DNA from: Microvelia longipes | Taxonomy: Eukaryota > Arthropoda > Insecta > Hemiptera > Veliidae | Direction of reading: 5' to 3' | Length of the DNA: 64,000 bases | Assembly: GCA_018340805.1 (NCBI GenBank) | Contig: JACMZG010001870.1 | Span: forward strand, 49,537,115-49,601,114 | Position numbers and translations under genes: made by a program | The notes under the pieces: model-generated | Seen by the model: the letters and a program-made list of their open reading frames with translations, nothing else | Databases searched by the model: none | Told to the model about the DNA's origin: nothing | In this document: positions 40,029 through 50,150 of the stretch, piece by piece | Numbering within the stretch: the stretch's first letter is position 1 | Layout of the letters: each line of letters starts with the position of its first letter

Positions 40029-40272
40029 TTAGGTCTTCCGGTGGTGACCGCGTCAATGTAGATGAAGAATCCGACGTTTCGCTTCCACTGTAGGAGGCAT
40101 CTTCACGGATGTAGGACACAATGCTCAACAAAACTGAACTTTGAAGTTCAGTTTTGTAGAGCATTGTGTTTCTATTCATGATGTCCTACATCCCTGAAGA
40201 TGTCTCCCACAGTAGAAGCGAAACGTCGGATTCTTCATATACATTGACGCGGCCACCACTGGAAGACCTAAA
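40029..40272. mobile_element. Foldback element with two hammerhead-like motifs (family 2)
   Basis: Near-complete palindrome: the arms run from TTAGGTCTTCCGGTGGTGAC to its counterpart near 40272 and meet at CAAAACTGAACTT / GAAGTTCAGTTTTG (about 40142). Each arm contains a motif: minus strand 40069-40110, plus strand 40190-40231. It shares sequence with 44190-44408. Confidence 0.85.
40190..40231 (+). ncRNA. Hammerhead-like motif, family 2
   Basis: Stem I ATCC (40190-40193) faces GGAT (40228-40231). The core is CTGAAGA (40194-40200, CTGANGA consensus) plus an extra T, then an imperfect stem II (40202-40219) and GAA (40220-40222). Stem III is the self-complementary ACGT with no loop, followed by C at the cleavage site (40227). 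Such a stem III can only form between two RNA molecules or units. Confidence 0.5.
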
Positions 40273-40279
40273 TCTTCAA

Positions 40280-41950
40280 AACATTTCTAGCCAACACGTG
40301 TCTAGTAACCTTTTCTTTTGTTTTTGTTAATGTTCTACTTTTAGAAAAAATCCACTTGACTAACATCATGGGATTTTTTAAACAATAAATCGGAAGCGGC
40401 TGCATCCAACTCTTCCTTTACATTCCATCCAGCTCATCCTTACATTCCTTCACCTACTTGCGTAGTTATTTTACTCTGATAAGGTATCTATTATATGGAC
40501 CTGATTAAACATTAGATATCATATAAATTTACAAACACTAACAGTAACTTTTAAATCATTAATAACCAATAACAACTATCACCACTATGAAATCACCTAT
40601 AAATATAATATTTATATTGATTAATATCATTTTAAATAATATTAATATAAAAATATGTTATTTATTTTAATGGGGTTTTCTGTTCTGTAGAACCTATTAG
40701 CTATTTATTAAGGCTTTATTGACCATTAATTAGTCTTCAAACTTAACTCTAGCAGATCGGGACAAAACAAATCATTAGTCTCAAAAAAAACTAAAAGGAA
40801 ATAAAAGCCGTAAACGTACTTTTGTCTTTTTTAAGATAAAATACAAACGTAACAAGGGCCTGAGAGATAACAGAGAGGGAGATAATAGGGACAAGATAAC
40901 AAGAGGGGGAAGGGGTAATAGAAAACACGAGCGAAGGGATTCATTAGACCTAAATCTAAATTTAATTCTTCTTTTACACCTTAAGCCCTTTTTATACATA
41001 ATAATAAATAGGAAGGGATTTTGATAGAATGGGTATTCAACCTAATAAAATCTTACAAAATAAATGTCATCATTTATTCGCCGTTTTTTCCCCGAGTCTA
41101 ACCTTCTTCTGCTTATTTTTTTTTGTTACTAATCACTTTTTAGACCCATCCTTTAAAAAAAGATTGGGAGATACGCGAATAAAAGTTGGGTAAAAGATAA
41201 ATTTTAAGGTAAAAAATGCCTCCCTTCTACTTCTCGATTCCCTGAGGAAGACAGATTTAAAAGTAAAATAAATTTTATGTAATATAAAAAGATTAGAAAA
41301 TCTAAAAGGAAAAAAAGTTTTTTTTTTCGGAAATATCTACAAAATAAGAGAAATAGAAAGAAAATGAGAAGATAACGTTTTAATCCATATAAATGATAGG
41401 CGATTAGAAATAACCGGGAATAAGTAAAAGGTAAGGGAAAGGGCGAAATAAACAATCTGTTTACATGATCCTATTTTAAGAAAATCTGTGAAGAGAAAGA
41501 AAGAAAATCCCAGGGAAATCTCGAAAAGAAAAAAGGCAATTTAGAACAAGAGATGTTTAAAAGAGATTCAAGTTGAAAAGCATCTTGAGAAACAGACAGA
41601 GAATGATGGATAGGTAGTAATAGCTCCTGGGTGTTCCTTCATCTCGTCCCCTGTTTCCCCTGCCCTTCGTCCTATGTATTTTCTTTTCATTTTTCTCGCC
41701 GACGGGGGTTTTTCTTTCTTAAACACACAAGCCAAGTATTAATCACGTTTGAGTACAACGAGTTTTGACAGATTGTAGCTCATATAATCACGAGATGATC
41801 CCATTCTTGTAACTAACGGTTCTGAGGTTATTTTTAACACGAACCTAGTGCCATTAACAACTTATTATATCTTTTTATAATTATTTATTTCTATATATTG
41901 TAAGTTTAAAGCAGATCGACCAAAGTGTTTTAAACTATTAACTCCTATAA
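40280..41950. other. Intergenic DNA, nothing recognised
   Basis: AT-rich, with purine-rich tracts at 41450-41590. No feature supported. Confidence 0.5.
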
Positions 41951-42054
41951 GTTGTTTTATTTGTACTTGGTCTAATATCACAATAAAATAAAAAAATCAG
42001 ACGCGTTTCGGAAAGTATCTTATCATCAGTGCACATATAAACCAAACTTAAATT

Positions 42055-42630
42055 TATATCATTTTGATACTACCGAGTTTTGCAAAACATGAATAGTTGA
42101 CACAATCTAATTGTGCGAGAGACACCTAGGAAATGTAACAAGCAAAATGCAATGTTACATCTGGGAACTGTTCCATCATTCGACATTCGTCATCATTGAT
42201 GGCTCGACATAATGTCATGTCCCACTCTGTTTCGTTACGTCTAACTCATCAGGGCGCCGACAGAGCCTGAACTCACTCTGACCTTCAATTAATTCCGAAG
42301 AATATAATGTGAAGTATATTCATGTTTTGCAAAACTCGGTAGTATCAAAATGATATATGTTTTGCTTGCCATGCATGATGGCGGTAAGAGAGCACCGCTC
42401 GTCTCTGGTAAGTACTTCACATTATATTCTTCGGAATTAATTGAAGGTCAGAGTGAGTTCAGGCTCTGTCGGCGCCCTGATGAGTTAGACGTAACGAAAC
42501 AGAGTGGGACATGACATTATGTCGAGCCATCAATGATGACGAATGTCGAATGATGGAACAGTTCCCAGATGTAACATTGCATTTTGCTTGTTACATTTCC
42601 TAGGTGTCTCTCGCACAATTAGATTGTGTC
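42055..42630. mobile_element. Family P inverted complex with 11-bp TSD
   Basis: Two 220-bp arms, 42097-42316 and 42413-42632, appear identical and inverted, around a 96-bp spacer. The left end carries the terminus ATATCATTTTGATACTACCG; its inverted copy lies in the spacer (42318-42357). The whole is flanked by AAACTTAAATT at 42044-42054 and 42631-42641, an 11-bp direct duplication. Each arm holds CTGATGA, a perfect GTTA(GACG)TAAC hairpin and GAAAC (plus strand 42477-42500; minus strand 42229-42252). Confidence 0.8.
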
Positions 42631-42780
42631 AAACTTAAATTCCTTATTGGTAAGGGTAGGTAAAGTCAGAAGGGTAGAAGACTTCTTAGATCTAGGGAAC
42701 AAAAGTAAAGGGCTTCTTTAACTGTACCACCTGTACTGAAGATTAACAAATAAGAAAAAAATAGTTGTGGAGTTTCAAGT

Positions 42781-42938
42781 AATGAAATAAAACAGAGTCT
42801 CTCCACTAATGATATATATTTGATATAGCCAGCATGCAATCTTAACAGATCATCATAAGTGCCGGCACTGATGATGATATCAAATATATATGTGGCAAAT
42901 ATATATCATAAGTGGAGAGACTCTGTTTTATTTCATTA
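42781..42938. mobile_element. Small foldback element
   Basis: Arms of about 40 bp: AATGAAATAAAACAGAGTCT (42781) and AGACTCTGTTTTATTTCATT (42919-42938) with adjoining complementary sequence. The centre holds CACTGATGATGATATC, a decayed motif without GAAA. Confidence 0.75.
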
Positions 42939-42973
42939 AAGATTAAAAAGTTTCTAAAGTACACATACACATC

Positions 42974-43284
42974 CATAGATATATTACTAGAGGGGCCCTA
43001 TTGGTTGAATTTTGAAACATCGAAAAAGTAATCTGACCACATTCGATTATCAATATCATCAAATAAATAGAACGAAAAAACAGTAAATAATATAGCAGAA
43101 TGTTTAAAATACAAATCACAACACAAACAATCTGCGGGAAGCCGAAAACAATTGATTAATTATAACCTCAACTCCCTGAGGTTTCAATGAGGTTACATAG
43201 AGCCCCTGAGAGCCCCACTAAAAATGTTTCAGGCCTCTCAATGTATTAAGATAGGTTATGCCCCCTCTAGTATATATCTCTATG
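42974..43284. mobile_element. MITE with 8-bp TSD (311 bp), copy 2
   Basis: It aligns throughout with 31103-31421. Ends are CATAGATATATTACTAGAGG and (complemented) CATAGAGATATATACTAGAG. Flanks TACACATC (42966-42973) and TACATATC (43285-43292) agree at 7 of 8 positions, an aged 8-bp target duplication. Confidence 0.85.
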
Positions 43285-43490
43285 TACATATCCCTTAACA
43301 TTATTATTAAAAGATATGTTATTATACATTATAATTATATTATTATAATATAATTTAAATAAAAACATATTTATTATGACATATAAGTCATAATATGTCA
43401 TTATATATACACTGATGATGGGATACTTCCCGAAACGCGTCTGAGTTATTTCATTGTAATATTAGACCAAGTTTAAAAAATAAAAGCTTT

Positions 43491-44150
43491 TAAAAATTAC
43501 AGTGTTTTATTTCTTACATAAAATGTGTGACTATTATAAATCTCGGTTGAAACAACAAACTTTGTTCCTAAAAGTTGTCTAAAAACCAGCGATAGTTAGC
43601 AATAAGAGGGCAAAAGCGAGCAATGTACAACGCTGTCAAATAGAGTAAGTGTTTACTTATAATAAAAAAATAAAAGTATTAAAAATATTTCTTTTTAATG
43701 TATATTTTAAGCAGAACTTTTTATAAGTTTGGATCTATAATAATGTCTTAACCCCTACCACGAAAAAAAAAAAAAAAAATCAAAATTATAATTACATATT
43801 AAAATGATAACGGTTGTAAATGCACGGCATAAAACCATACATTAGCGTAAAAGGAAGGAGAAGTTAAATACACGCTAACAACCACAATAAATGTAATAAC
43901 GACACAAAAAGTTTACAGGCTTAGAATATATTTTATTTGCTGACTCGAATTCCATTTATTAAGATAGTCACACGATTATAATACATATTTTAACTTAAGA
44001 AAGATATTTCATTATAAGTAATGAAAAAAAATAATAAAATGAGTCATGAAAAATATAGTTATGAAGTTAAGATATAATAAAGTAAGTTAAGTTAAAATAA
44101 AGTTAACTTGTAATAATGTTCATTGATAAGTTAAGTTAGGAATAATAATA
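43491..44150. other. AT-rich intergenic DNA, nothing recognised
   Basis: Includes an A17 run near 43770. No feature supported. Confidence 0.5.
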
Positions 44151-44189
44151 TGCGTAGGCTTCCGCGGTTATTGTCATTATGATTTAGGC

Positions 44190-44408
44190 CTACCGGTGGT
44201 GACTGTATCAATGTAGATGAAGAATCCGACGTTTCGCTTCCACTGTGGGAGGCATCTTCAGAGATGTAGGACAAAACTGAACAGTTCTGTTTTGTAGGGC
44301 ATTGTTTTTTTATCCATGATGTCCTGCATCCCTGAAGATGCCTCCCACAGTGGAAGAGAAACGTCGGATTTTTCATATACATTGACACGGTCACCACCGG
44401 ACGACCTA
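44190..44408. mobile_element. Foldback element with two hammerhead-like motifs (family 2)
   Basis: Relative of 40029-40272; arms meet near 44280 (ACAAAACTGAAC / GTTCTGTTTTGT). Minus-strand motif 44224-44265: stem I ATCT/GGAT, stem II GCCTCC facing GGAAGC with one mismatch, GAAACGTC. Plus-strand motif 44328-44369: stem I ATCC/GGAT, CTGAAGA, GAAACGTC. Confidence 0.85.
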
Positions 44409-44628
44409 AAGCTTCACTTAAGTTATGAAGTGACTTGTTATATTTGGACTTGTGTCAATTAGAAACTGTTCATGAACAAATCTTAGTGCGGAGGGTAGAA
44501 GTAATCCTAGATTGCACTATGAATTTACAGTTCCTAACAAATTGTTAATCGTTTTTTATTCATTTATTTAAAATGTACAATATATATGCATTAAAAAAAA
44601 GTTCGCAAGTTGAAGAAGCACTGTGGAT

Positions 44629-44647
44629 ATATATATATATATATATA

Positions 44648-44740
<93 letters not shown>
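44629..44740. repeat. (TA)n microsatellite abutting a foldback end
   Basis: About 110 bp of TA that runs straight into the end ATATCCCGACCGG of the next foldback with no gap. Confidence 0.95.
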
Positions 44741-45060
44741 CCCGACCGGTATCGGTATAACACCACCATCAGCAGGCGGAGCAACACTCGAGCTCACAAC
44801 TAATAAAGTTGAGAGTTTTAATAAGTAATAAGTAAAAAAAAACCATCAAAAATTTGTTAGCAAAGGTAAAGTCACAGTGCAAACTAAGATTACTTCTACC
44901 ATCGGCACTCTGAAATTATCTTCAGAGTGCTCGTCGTGCTCATTGAGACTAGTTATTCACTGATATAACTTTACTAGTTGAGAGCTCGAGTGTTTCCCAG
45001 CCTGCTGATGATGGCGTTATGCCAAAACCGGTCCAGGGATATTTATATCCAACAGCAAGT
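44741..45060. mobile_element. Foldback element with family 1 hammerhead-like motifs
   Basis: Left (44741-44815) and right (about 44955-45045) parts are inverted: CATCAGCAGGCGG...ACTCGAGCTC faces GAGCTCGAGTGTTTCCCAGC then CTGCTGATGATGG. The plus motif is at 45001-45037, the minus motif at 44741-44776. Between them is a hairpin, CACTCTGAA/TTCAGAGTG near 44907-44930. Confidence 0.75.
45001..45037 (+). ncRNA. Hammerhead-like motif, family 1 (best core of the family)
   Basis: Stem I is CCTG (45001-45004) facing CAGG (45034-45037). Then come the exact core CTGATGA (45005-45011), one extra T, stem II GGC(GTTAT)GCC (45013-45023), AAA in place of GAA (45024-45026), stem III AC-CG-GT (45027-45032), and C (45033). 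The minus-strand partner at 44741-44776 has GGT(GTTAT)ACC, a compensatory change. The G12 to A change at 45024 would be expected to damage catalysis. Confidence 0.55.
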
Positions 45061-45317
45061 ATAACGACACAGTATACAATACATTCAGTATACAAGGTGT
45101 TTGATTCTTCAGTATACATACATTTGAGAATATCATTACACAAATAAAATTCTATCAATGCGATATAAACAATACACAAAAAATTAAGAAATCATATTGC
45201 ACAGCCGCAGGAGCAATGCTCTAGAGAGGCACTTTTACTGAAATATCATTAGATGTTTTACAACTAATTTGTTGAACAACTCATTACAACTCATTTGTTG
45301 AACAGTAGAATTAAAAA

Positions 45318-45502
45318 CAATAGATATATTGTTAACCACAATAGTATATAAAATTTATAACTGTCCGGTTTAACTTTACGTCATCATCAGAGCTGTCAGA
45401 GTCTATAAACAGCTCTGATGATGACGTAAAGCCGAAATCGGTCAGTTATAATTTTTTATACTATTGTGGTTGACAATATATCTATTGTTATTAATCCTAC
45501 TG
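45318..45502. mobile_element. Foldback element, about 80-bp arms
   Basis: AACAATAGATATATTGTTAA / ACCACAATAGTATA in the left arm faces TATACTATTGTGGTTGACAA in the right. The centre loop is about 17 nt. Each arm has CTGATGATGACGTAAAG with GAAATCGGTC (plus, 45415-45443) or a decayed AAACCGGAC (minus). Confidence 0.85.
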
Positions 45503-47350
45503 TTTTTATTACACATCGTACTAATAAAACATGAATTATTAGACGTAAAGCAATTATATTTGACATACTTCCAGAGAAAATATAATATACAAAGTAGCAA
45601 AAATTAAAATAAAAAAAATACAAAACAAATGAAAAATAGAAGAAATTTAATAAAAAAAGTTAAAAATAAATGAAGATTAAAAAGATAAAAAAAATAAGAT
45701 AATAATATTCTAAAAACAATATTATAAAAATAAAATAAAAAAATATAAGGGACTCCACAGGTTGGAAAAAAAACTAACTAACTAGAAGTTGCCCACTGGA
45801 GGCGGCTCACATAGGAGGGGTCAAATTTGGGACCGGTGCGGAGGAGGGGGGACGACATTAATCTCAGCCAGACAACTCATTTTTATACCTCGTTTTTTAA
45901 AAGGTAACAAAAATATATCATCCCTGTTTTGTTCTTTTAAAGACTTTTTTATTTCTAATTTTTTATCAGAAGTTTAAATGAAATAAAAAAACTAAATTAT
46001 GTTAAACTTATTTTTATTAAAACTATTTTTCTTTCATACTAACGTAAAATGATTAAATAATTATACTATAGTATAATAATTCGAATTATATTTATCGACA
46101 TATATATATATATATATAAATAATATATAAATTAAAACTAAGTTAATAGGACATTTATTTTTTATTTTGTAAAAAGGTCGGTGCCGTGATATATTTTGCT
46201 GAGTTTTTCTTTGAAACATTAACATAACTGTTTAATGTTTTTATTTTAATGGAAAAACGTCTGAAAAATAGAAAAACAAGGTAAATAAGGGCTTAAATTA
46301 AGACATTTAACCCTTCAGGATTTTTAAATAAACTGTCACTGTAATAAATTGTTCTTTTTTTTTAAATGGTAGCTAAATCTGAAAGTAGGCTTTTTGTACG
46401 CAGTATTTCAGATATCTAACAGAACTTAGCTAACTCCGGAGAAAAGAATGTGGTTATATAATTGTTACATGGTTAGGGCCCTCAAAAAACTATTTTTAAA
46501 TTATCTTTATAAGTTTTTAAGTCAAGTCTTCATCAGCCTTACACATACGATAGCTAGAAATTATGATGAATGTCTAAAGCGTCCAACTTTAAAACTTCAT
46601 ATCTAACAACTTAACAATGGTAAAGAAAAAAGTTTGAAGGATGAGTGAACTCGTCACTATCTTCTAGCTGAATCCAATCATACATTTCATAATGGTGTGA
46701 TAAAAAGCTACGAGGGGGCGGAAATAGCAATAAGGTTCTTCCTGCTAATGACGTACTTGGCGAGGACACAGTCGTACCCCCAGATCAAGCCGTTATTAAA
46801 TGTTAAGTTGTATATAGGATGGAGTTCTACAAAATTACAAATATCAAAAAAACTCAAGTTTCACACGGGTGTTCTCTGTCCCCCAACAAGACCCCCTCTC
46901 CAACACCATCCGGGACTTGATGTATAAAATAGACACGTTTAAATTCCACCTGCACTACCTGCACACGTATGTTAAATAAAACAACACACCATTCCCAAAC
47001 ATAATATAACTAATTTAAATTTTCATACTTTGCCAATATTCTAGGAAATTTTGTCAAACTAATCTCGTCTTTAATTTTATTAAAACCTAATGAAAAACTA
47101 TTTCCCATCTAAATATTTCGAAACATTTCAAACTAATAAAAGCATTTGAAAATTATAATTTTCAAAACTAAAAAAGAAACTCATAATAATAAAAACAAAA
47201 ATAACATACACGCTCAAACAGCGAAGTACACAAATAGGAAAATTTGAATTCATGTCAAATATAAATAACTGAAAAGTTATTAAAGCAATATAATAAATAA
47301 GACAGCTATAAACAATGAAATAACATTTCAACAATAAATATGCTGAAAAC
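45503..47350. other. Intergenic DNA, nothing recognised
   Basis: A-rich at 45600-45780, a short (TA)n at 46098-46118, and a GC-richer patch at 45785-45860. The 76-codon frame at 46697-46927 has no recognisable domain. Confidence 0.45.
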
Positions 47351-47356
47351 AAGTTA

Positions 47357-47754
47357 CTAATAAATAAAGAAAACAAATAAAAGATCACCAAAGAAAATAT
47401 TTGACAATATTTCAAATGATTTGAAAAACAAACTGAAAAACAAAACAAGAGGTCCTCGGTAAGGCCTGACAATCGCTGCTTCGGTACCGGTTGGACAGTC
47501 GAAGAGTCGGTCAGTCCCCACACTCCATGGTACCGGTGCCATGGGCTAGGCTTCGTCACCGTAATTTCCCAACGGGAAATCCTAGGTAGACGAACCTTCA
47601 GATGATCAGGAGCCATCCCCTTTTAGGGGGTGTTAGCTGCTTTGATTCCGAGGATAAAGCTTTCTTCTACAGGCCGTGTTTCCCTTCCGTTGACAAAAAA
47701 AAGGTCTTCGGCATCTTGGCCACACAACGCGGCGTTGAAGGCCGATTCGCGGCC

Positions 47755-47756
<2 letters not shown>
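47357..47756 (-). other. GC-rich island of unknown origin
   Basis: About 300 bp (47450-47756) is distinctly richer in G+C than its surroundings and is cut on the right by a (TA)n tract. The minus strand has a frame broken by one stop near 47612 that reads naturally on both sides (…AFNAALCGQDAEDLFF… and MAPDHLKVRLPRISRW…). It could be an exon, a captured gene fragment or part of an unrecognised element. I cannot name it. Confidence 0.35.
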
Positions 47757-47849
<93 letters not shown>

Positions 47850-47851
47850 GA

Positions 47852-47943
<92 letters not shown>
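47757..47943. repeat. (TA)n microsatellite
   Basis: About 190 bp of TA with TAATA, GAATA and AAATA interruptions. Isoleucine-tyrosine frames across it are artefacts. Confidence 0.95.
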
Positions 47944-47944
<1 letters not shown>

Positions 47945-49435
47945 TCTAATCAGTGAGTCCCCCAAAAAATTCATCTCCTGCCCCAATACTCCCCACCATG
48001 ACCCCAACCTCATAAGCTTATTTTTTCTTTGAAAATTTGCTAAAATAGTAAAAATGTTTACCTACAAGAAAATACCTATTCATTACATAAAAGAAAATAG
48101 GTATCGGTAATAGGTACTTTTAAAGTAAGTGCTCAAAGCATAATATTATGGATGAGGATATTAATGCGTGTTTGAAAACCAAGTATCTCAGTTTGAGAGC
48201 TTTCTACAAATTAAAGGTCGTTTGCTGTTTTTCTTTTATGGGGGTTTCGCTTCTGACGAGGGGTGGGTGTTCGAGTTCTTTTTTCATAGGATAGTGTTTT
48301 TGTCTTAAAGTTTTAGGATATTTTATGTCGGGTACTATTAAGTTAAAGAGAGTGGCGAAGCAGTGAAAACCACAGCAAAGGTACGTGGAAAAACGTTTCC
48401 CTTTTTATTTGTATAAAAGATCGGCTTTTTTTACCCCGGGTATAAAAACAAACACACTGATAGGCTAATGTTGTCCTATTAGTTAGACGTTACCGAGTTT
48501 TTTTTTTTAAACAAAACGGGTCTTAAACCTTTTTGTATCCACGTACTAGACAGACTAACAAAAAAATCTTTTTTTTCGTTTAAATGGCCCGCCATTACAG
48601 TTATAGATGAGAAGGAAGGTTAAAACATGCCCTTATAGTACTAAAAACGACACAAACGATAAAATTTCCACCCGAAAAGGGGGGAAATACACACAAAAAC
48701 GTAGACTAACCACTATCGCTTTACAACAAAGACTAAACGATGATTAGTCCAATAAACGGCCAGCAATCAAGTTTTCCCGAACAAGCCATTTCCATCTTTC
48801 CAACACCGACAAAAAATTTAACTCCACCGTAGTATTTTATTTTTCTCTAAATAAGCCTTTCCACCCTTAATGCTGAGTTGTACAGAATAACTTTTTTTCT
48901 GTTGTTTACCAACCTTAATAAAAACCGAAAAGATAAAAATGAAAATTGATGAGGTTACAGGGTTACCAACCTTCAACAGTTTTATTGACAAAAGGTTACG
49001 TTTTGGAATCATTTAACACCACACACACGCACCCGTAGAATAGCTGTTAACGACCATCTATGTGACAATACAAAGCCATCAATGAACAAAAGAGATTTTG
49101 TCTTTTAACAATAACTTAAGTCCCAAAGAATAATTTCAAGATTCTCATACTCCATTATTTTTCTTCTTAGATCGTTCATTACGTCTTTTTACAACTTTCT
49201 CCAAATTTCACATATTTTTTTAAATTTTTTTTGAAATCCTTGTAACAATTCTTTACTAACACATTAAAACGTATACAGGAGTGGGGGGGGGGGGGGTGAG
49301 TACTAAAATGTACTAAACAAACCTTATCTCTTTCCAAAAAAATCCAAATTTTAGCAAATTTTTAAAGAAAAACTGAGATTAAGAGTTTAGGTTTATAGAG
49401 GAGGGAATAGGTTGGTTTTTGTAAGGGAGAGGACT
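47944..49435. other. Intergenic DNA, nothing recognised
   Basis: Contains a G14 run at about 49283-49296 and an ACAC tract at 49020. No supported gene. Confidence 0.5.
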
Positions 49436-49710
<275 letters not shown>

Positions 49711-50150
49711 CCCGATAACTTACAAACGATTTCTTGGACAAAAATCAACCTTGTTAATGTCTCGAACCCTATTGTTTATGAAATATGTGTGACGTCAATA
49801 ACCCACCAACATTTCAAAAAAGTCACAAATCTTCATATAGTGTTTAGATTGGGCTGAAATGTTTTAACACATATACTACTATGGATGCTTCACAGACAAA
49901 CGAAGTTTCATTGTGTTATCAGTATTACTTCCGGCTTTTATTGATTGACATATGTATGTCAAACAAAACATTATGTCATTGATTGACATAATGTAAACAA
50001 ATCGCGTTTTTTGACAAATAGATTTGAAAATTCGCTTATATCGTGGCATTATGCCACTTATATACACTAATAACATGACGAACTGATATAGGACAACATT
50101 GTGGCCGCGAAGCGGCCCCCAGCCCCTGGGGCTAAAGGCCCTTTTGTTTT
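49711..50150 (-). mobile_element. Family B repeat copy next to (TA)n
   Basis: Inverted relative to 59130-59470: shared ACGAACTGATATAGGACAAC, CCACTTATATA, TGTGTGACGTCA and CCTTGTTAAT. TGACGTCA lies at 49790-49797. The right end has GC-rich hairpins (GGCCGCGAAGCGGCC, CCCAGCCCCTGGGG). Both copies present the same end to a long (TA)n tract. Confidence 0.65.

Larger units (their letters stand above)
41951..43490. mobile_element. Foldback element enclosing three nested insertions
   Basis: The outer arms (41951-42040 and 43403-43490) are inverted: TACTTGGTCTAATATCACAA faces TTGTAATATTAGACCAAGT. Each has a hammerhead-like motif ending GAAACGCGTC (minus strand near 42010-42036; plus strand 43412-43441, stem II GGGA/TCCC). 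Inside lie the family P complex (42055-42630), a smaller foldback (42781-42938) and a MITE (42974-43284). Confidence 0.8.

Noticed and set aside
41951..43490. LTR retrotransposon or DNA transposon with long terminal repeats
   Set aside because: The ends are inverted, not direct, and the interior contains only other non-coding insertions with their own duplications.
47128..47616. 162-codon minus frame as an intact gene
   Set aside because: The second half is hydrophobic AT-derived sequence. Only the first 55-60 residues look coding-like, and no start or family can be supported.
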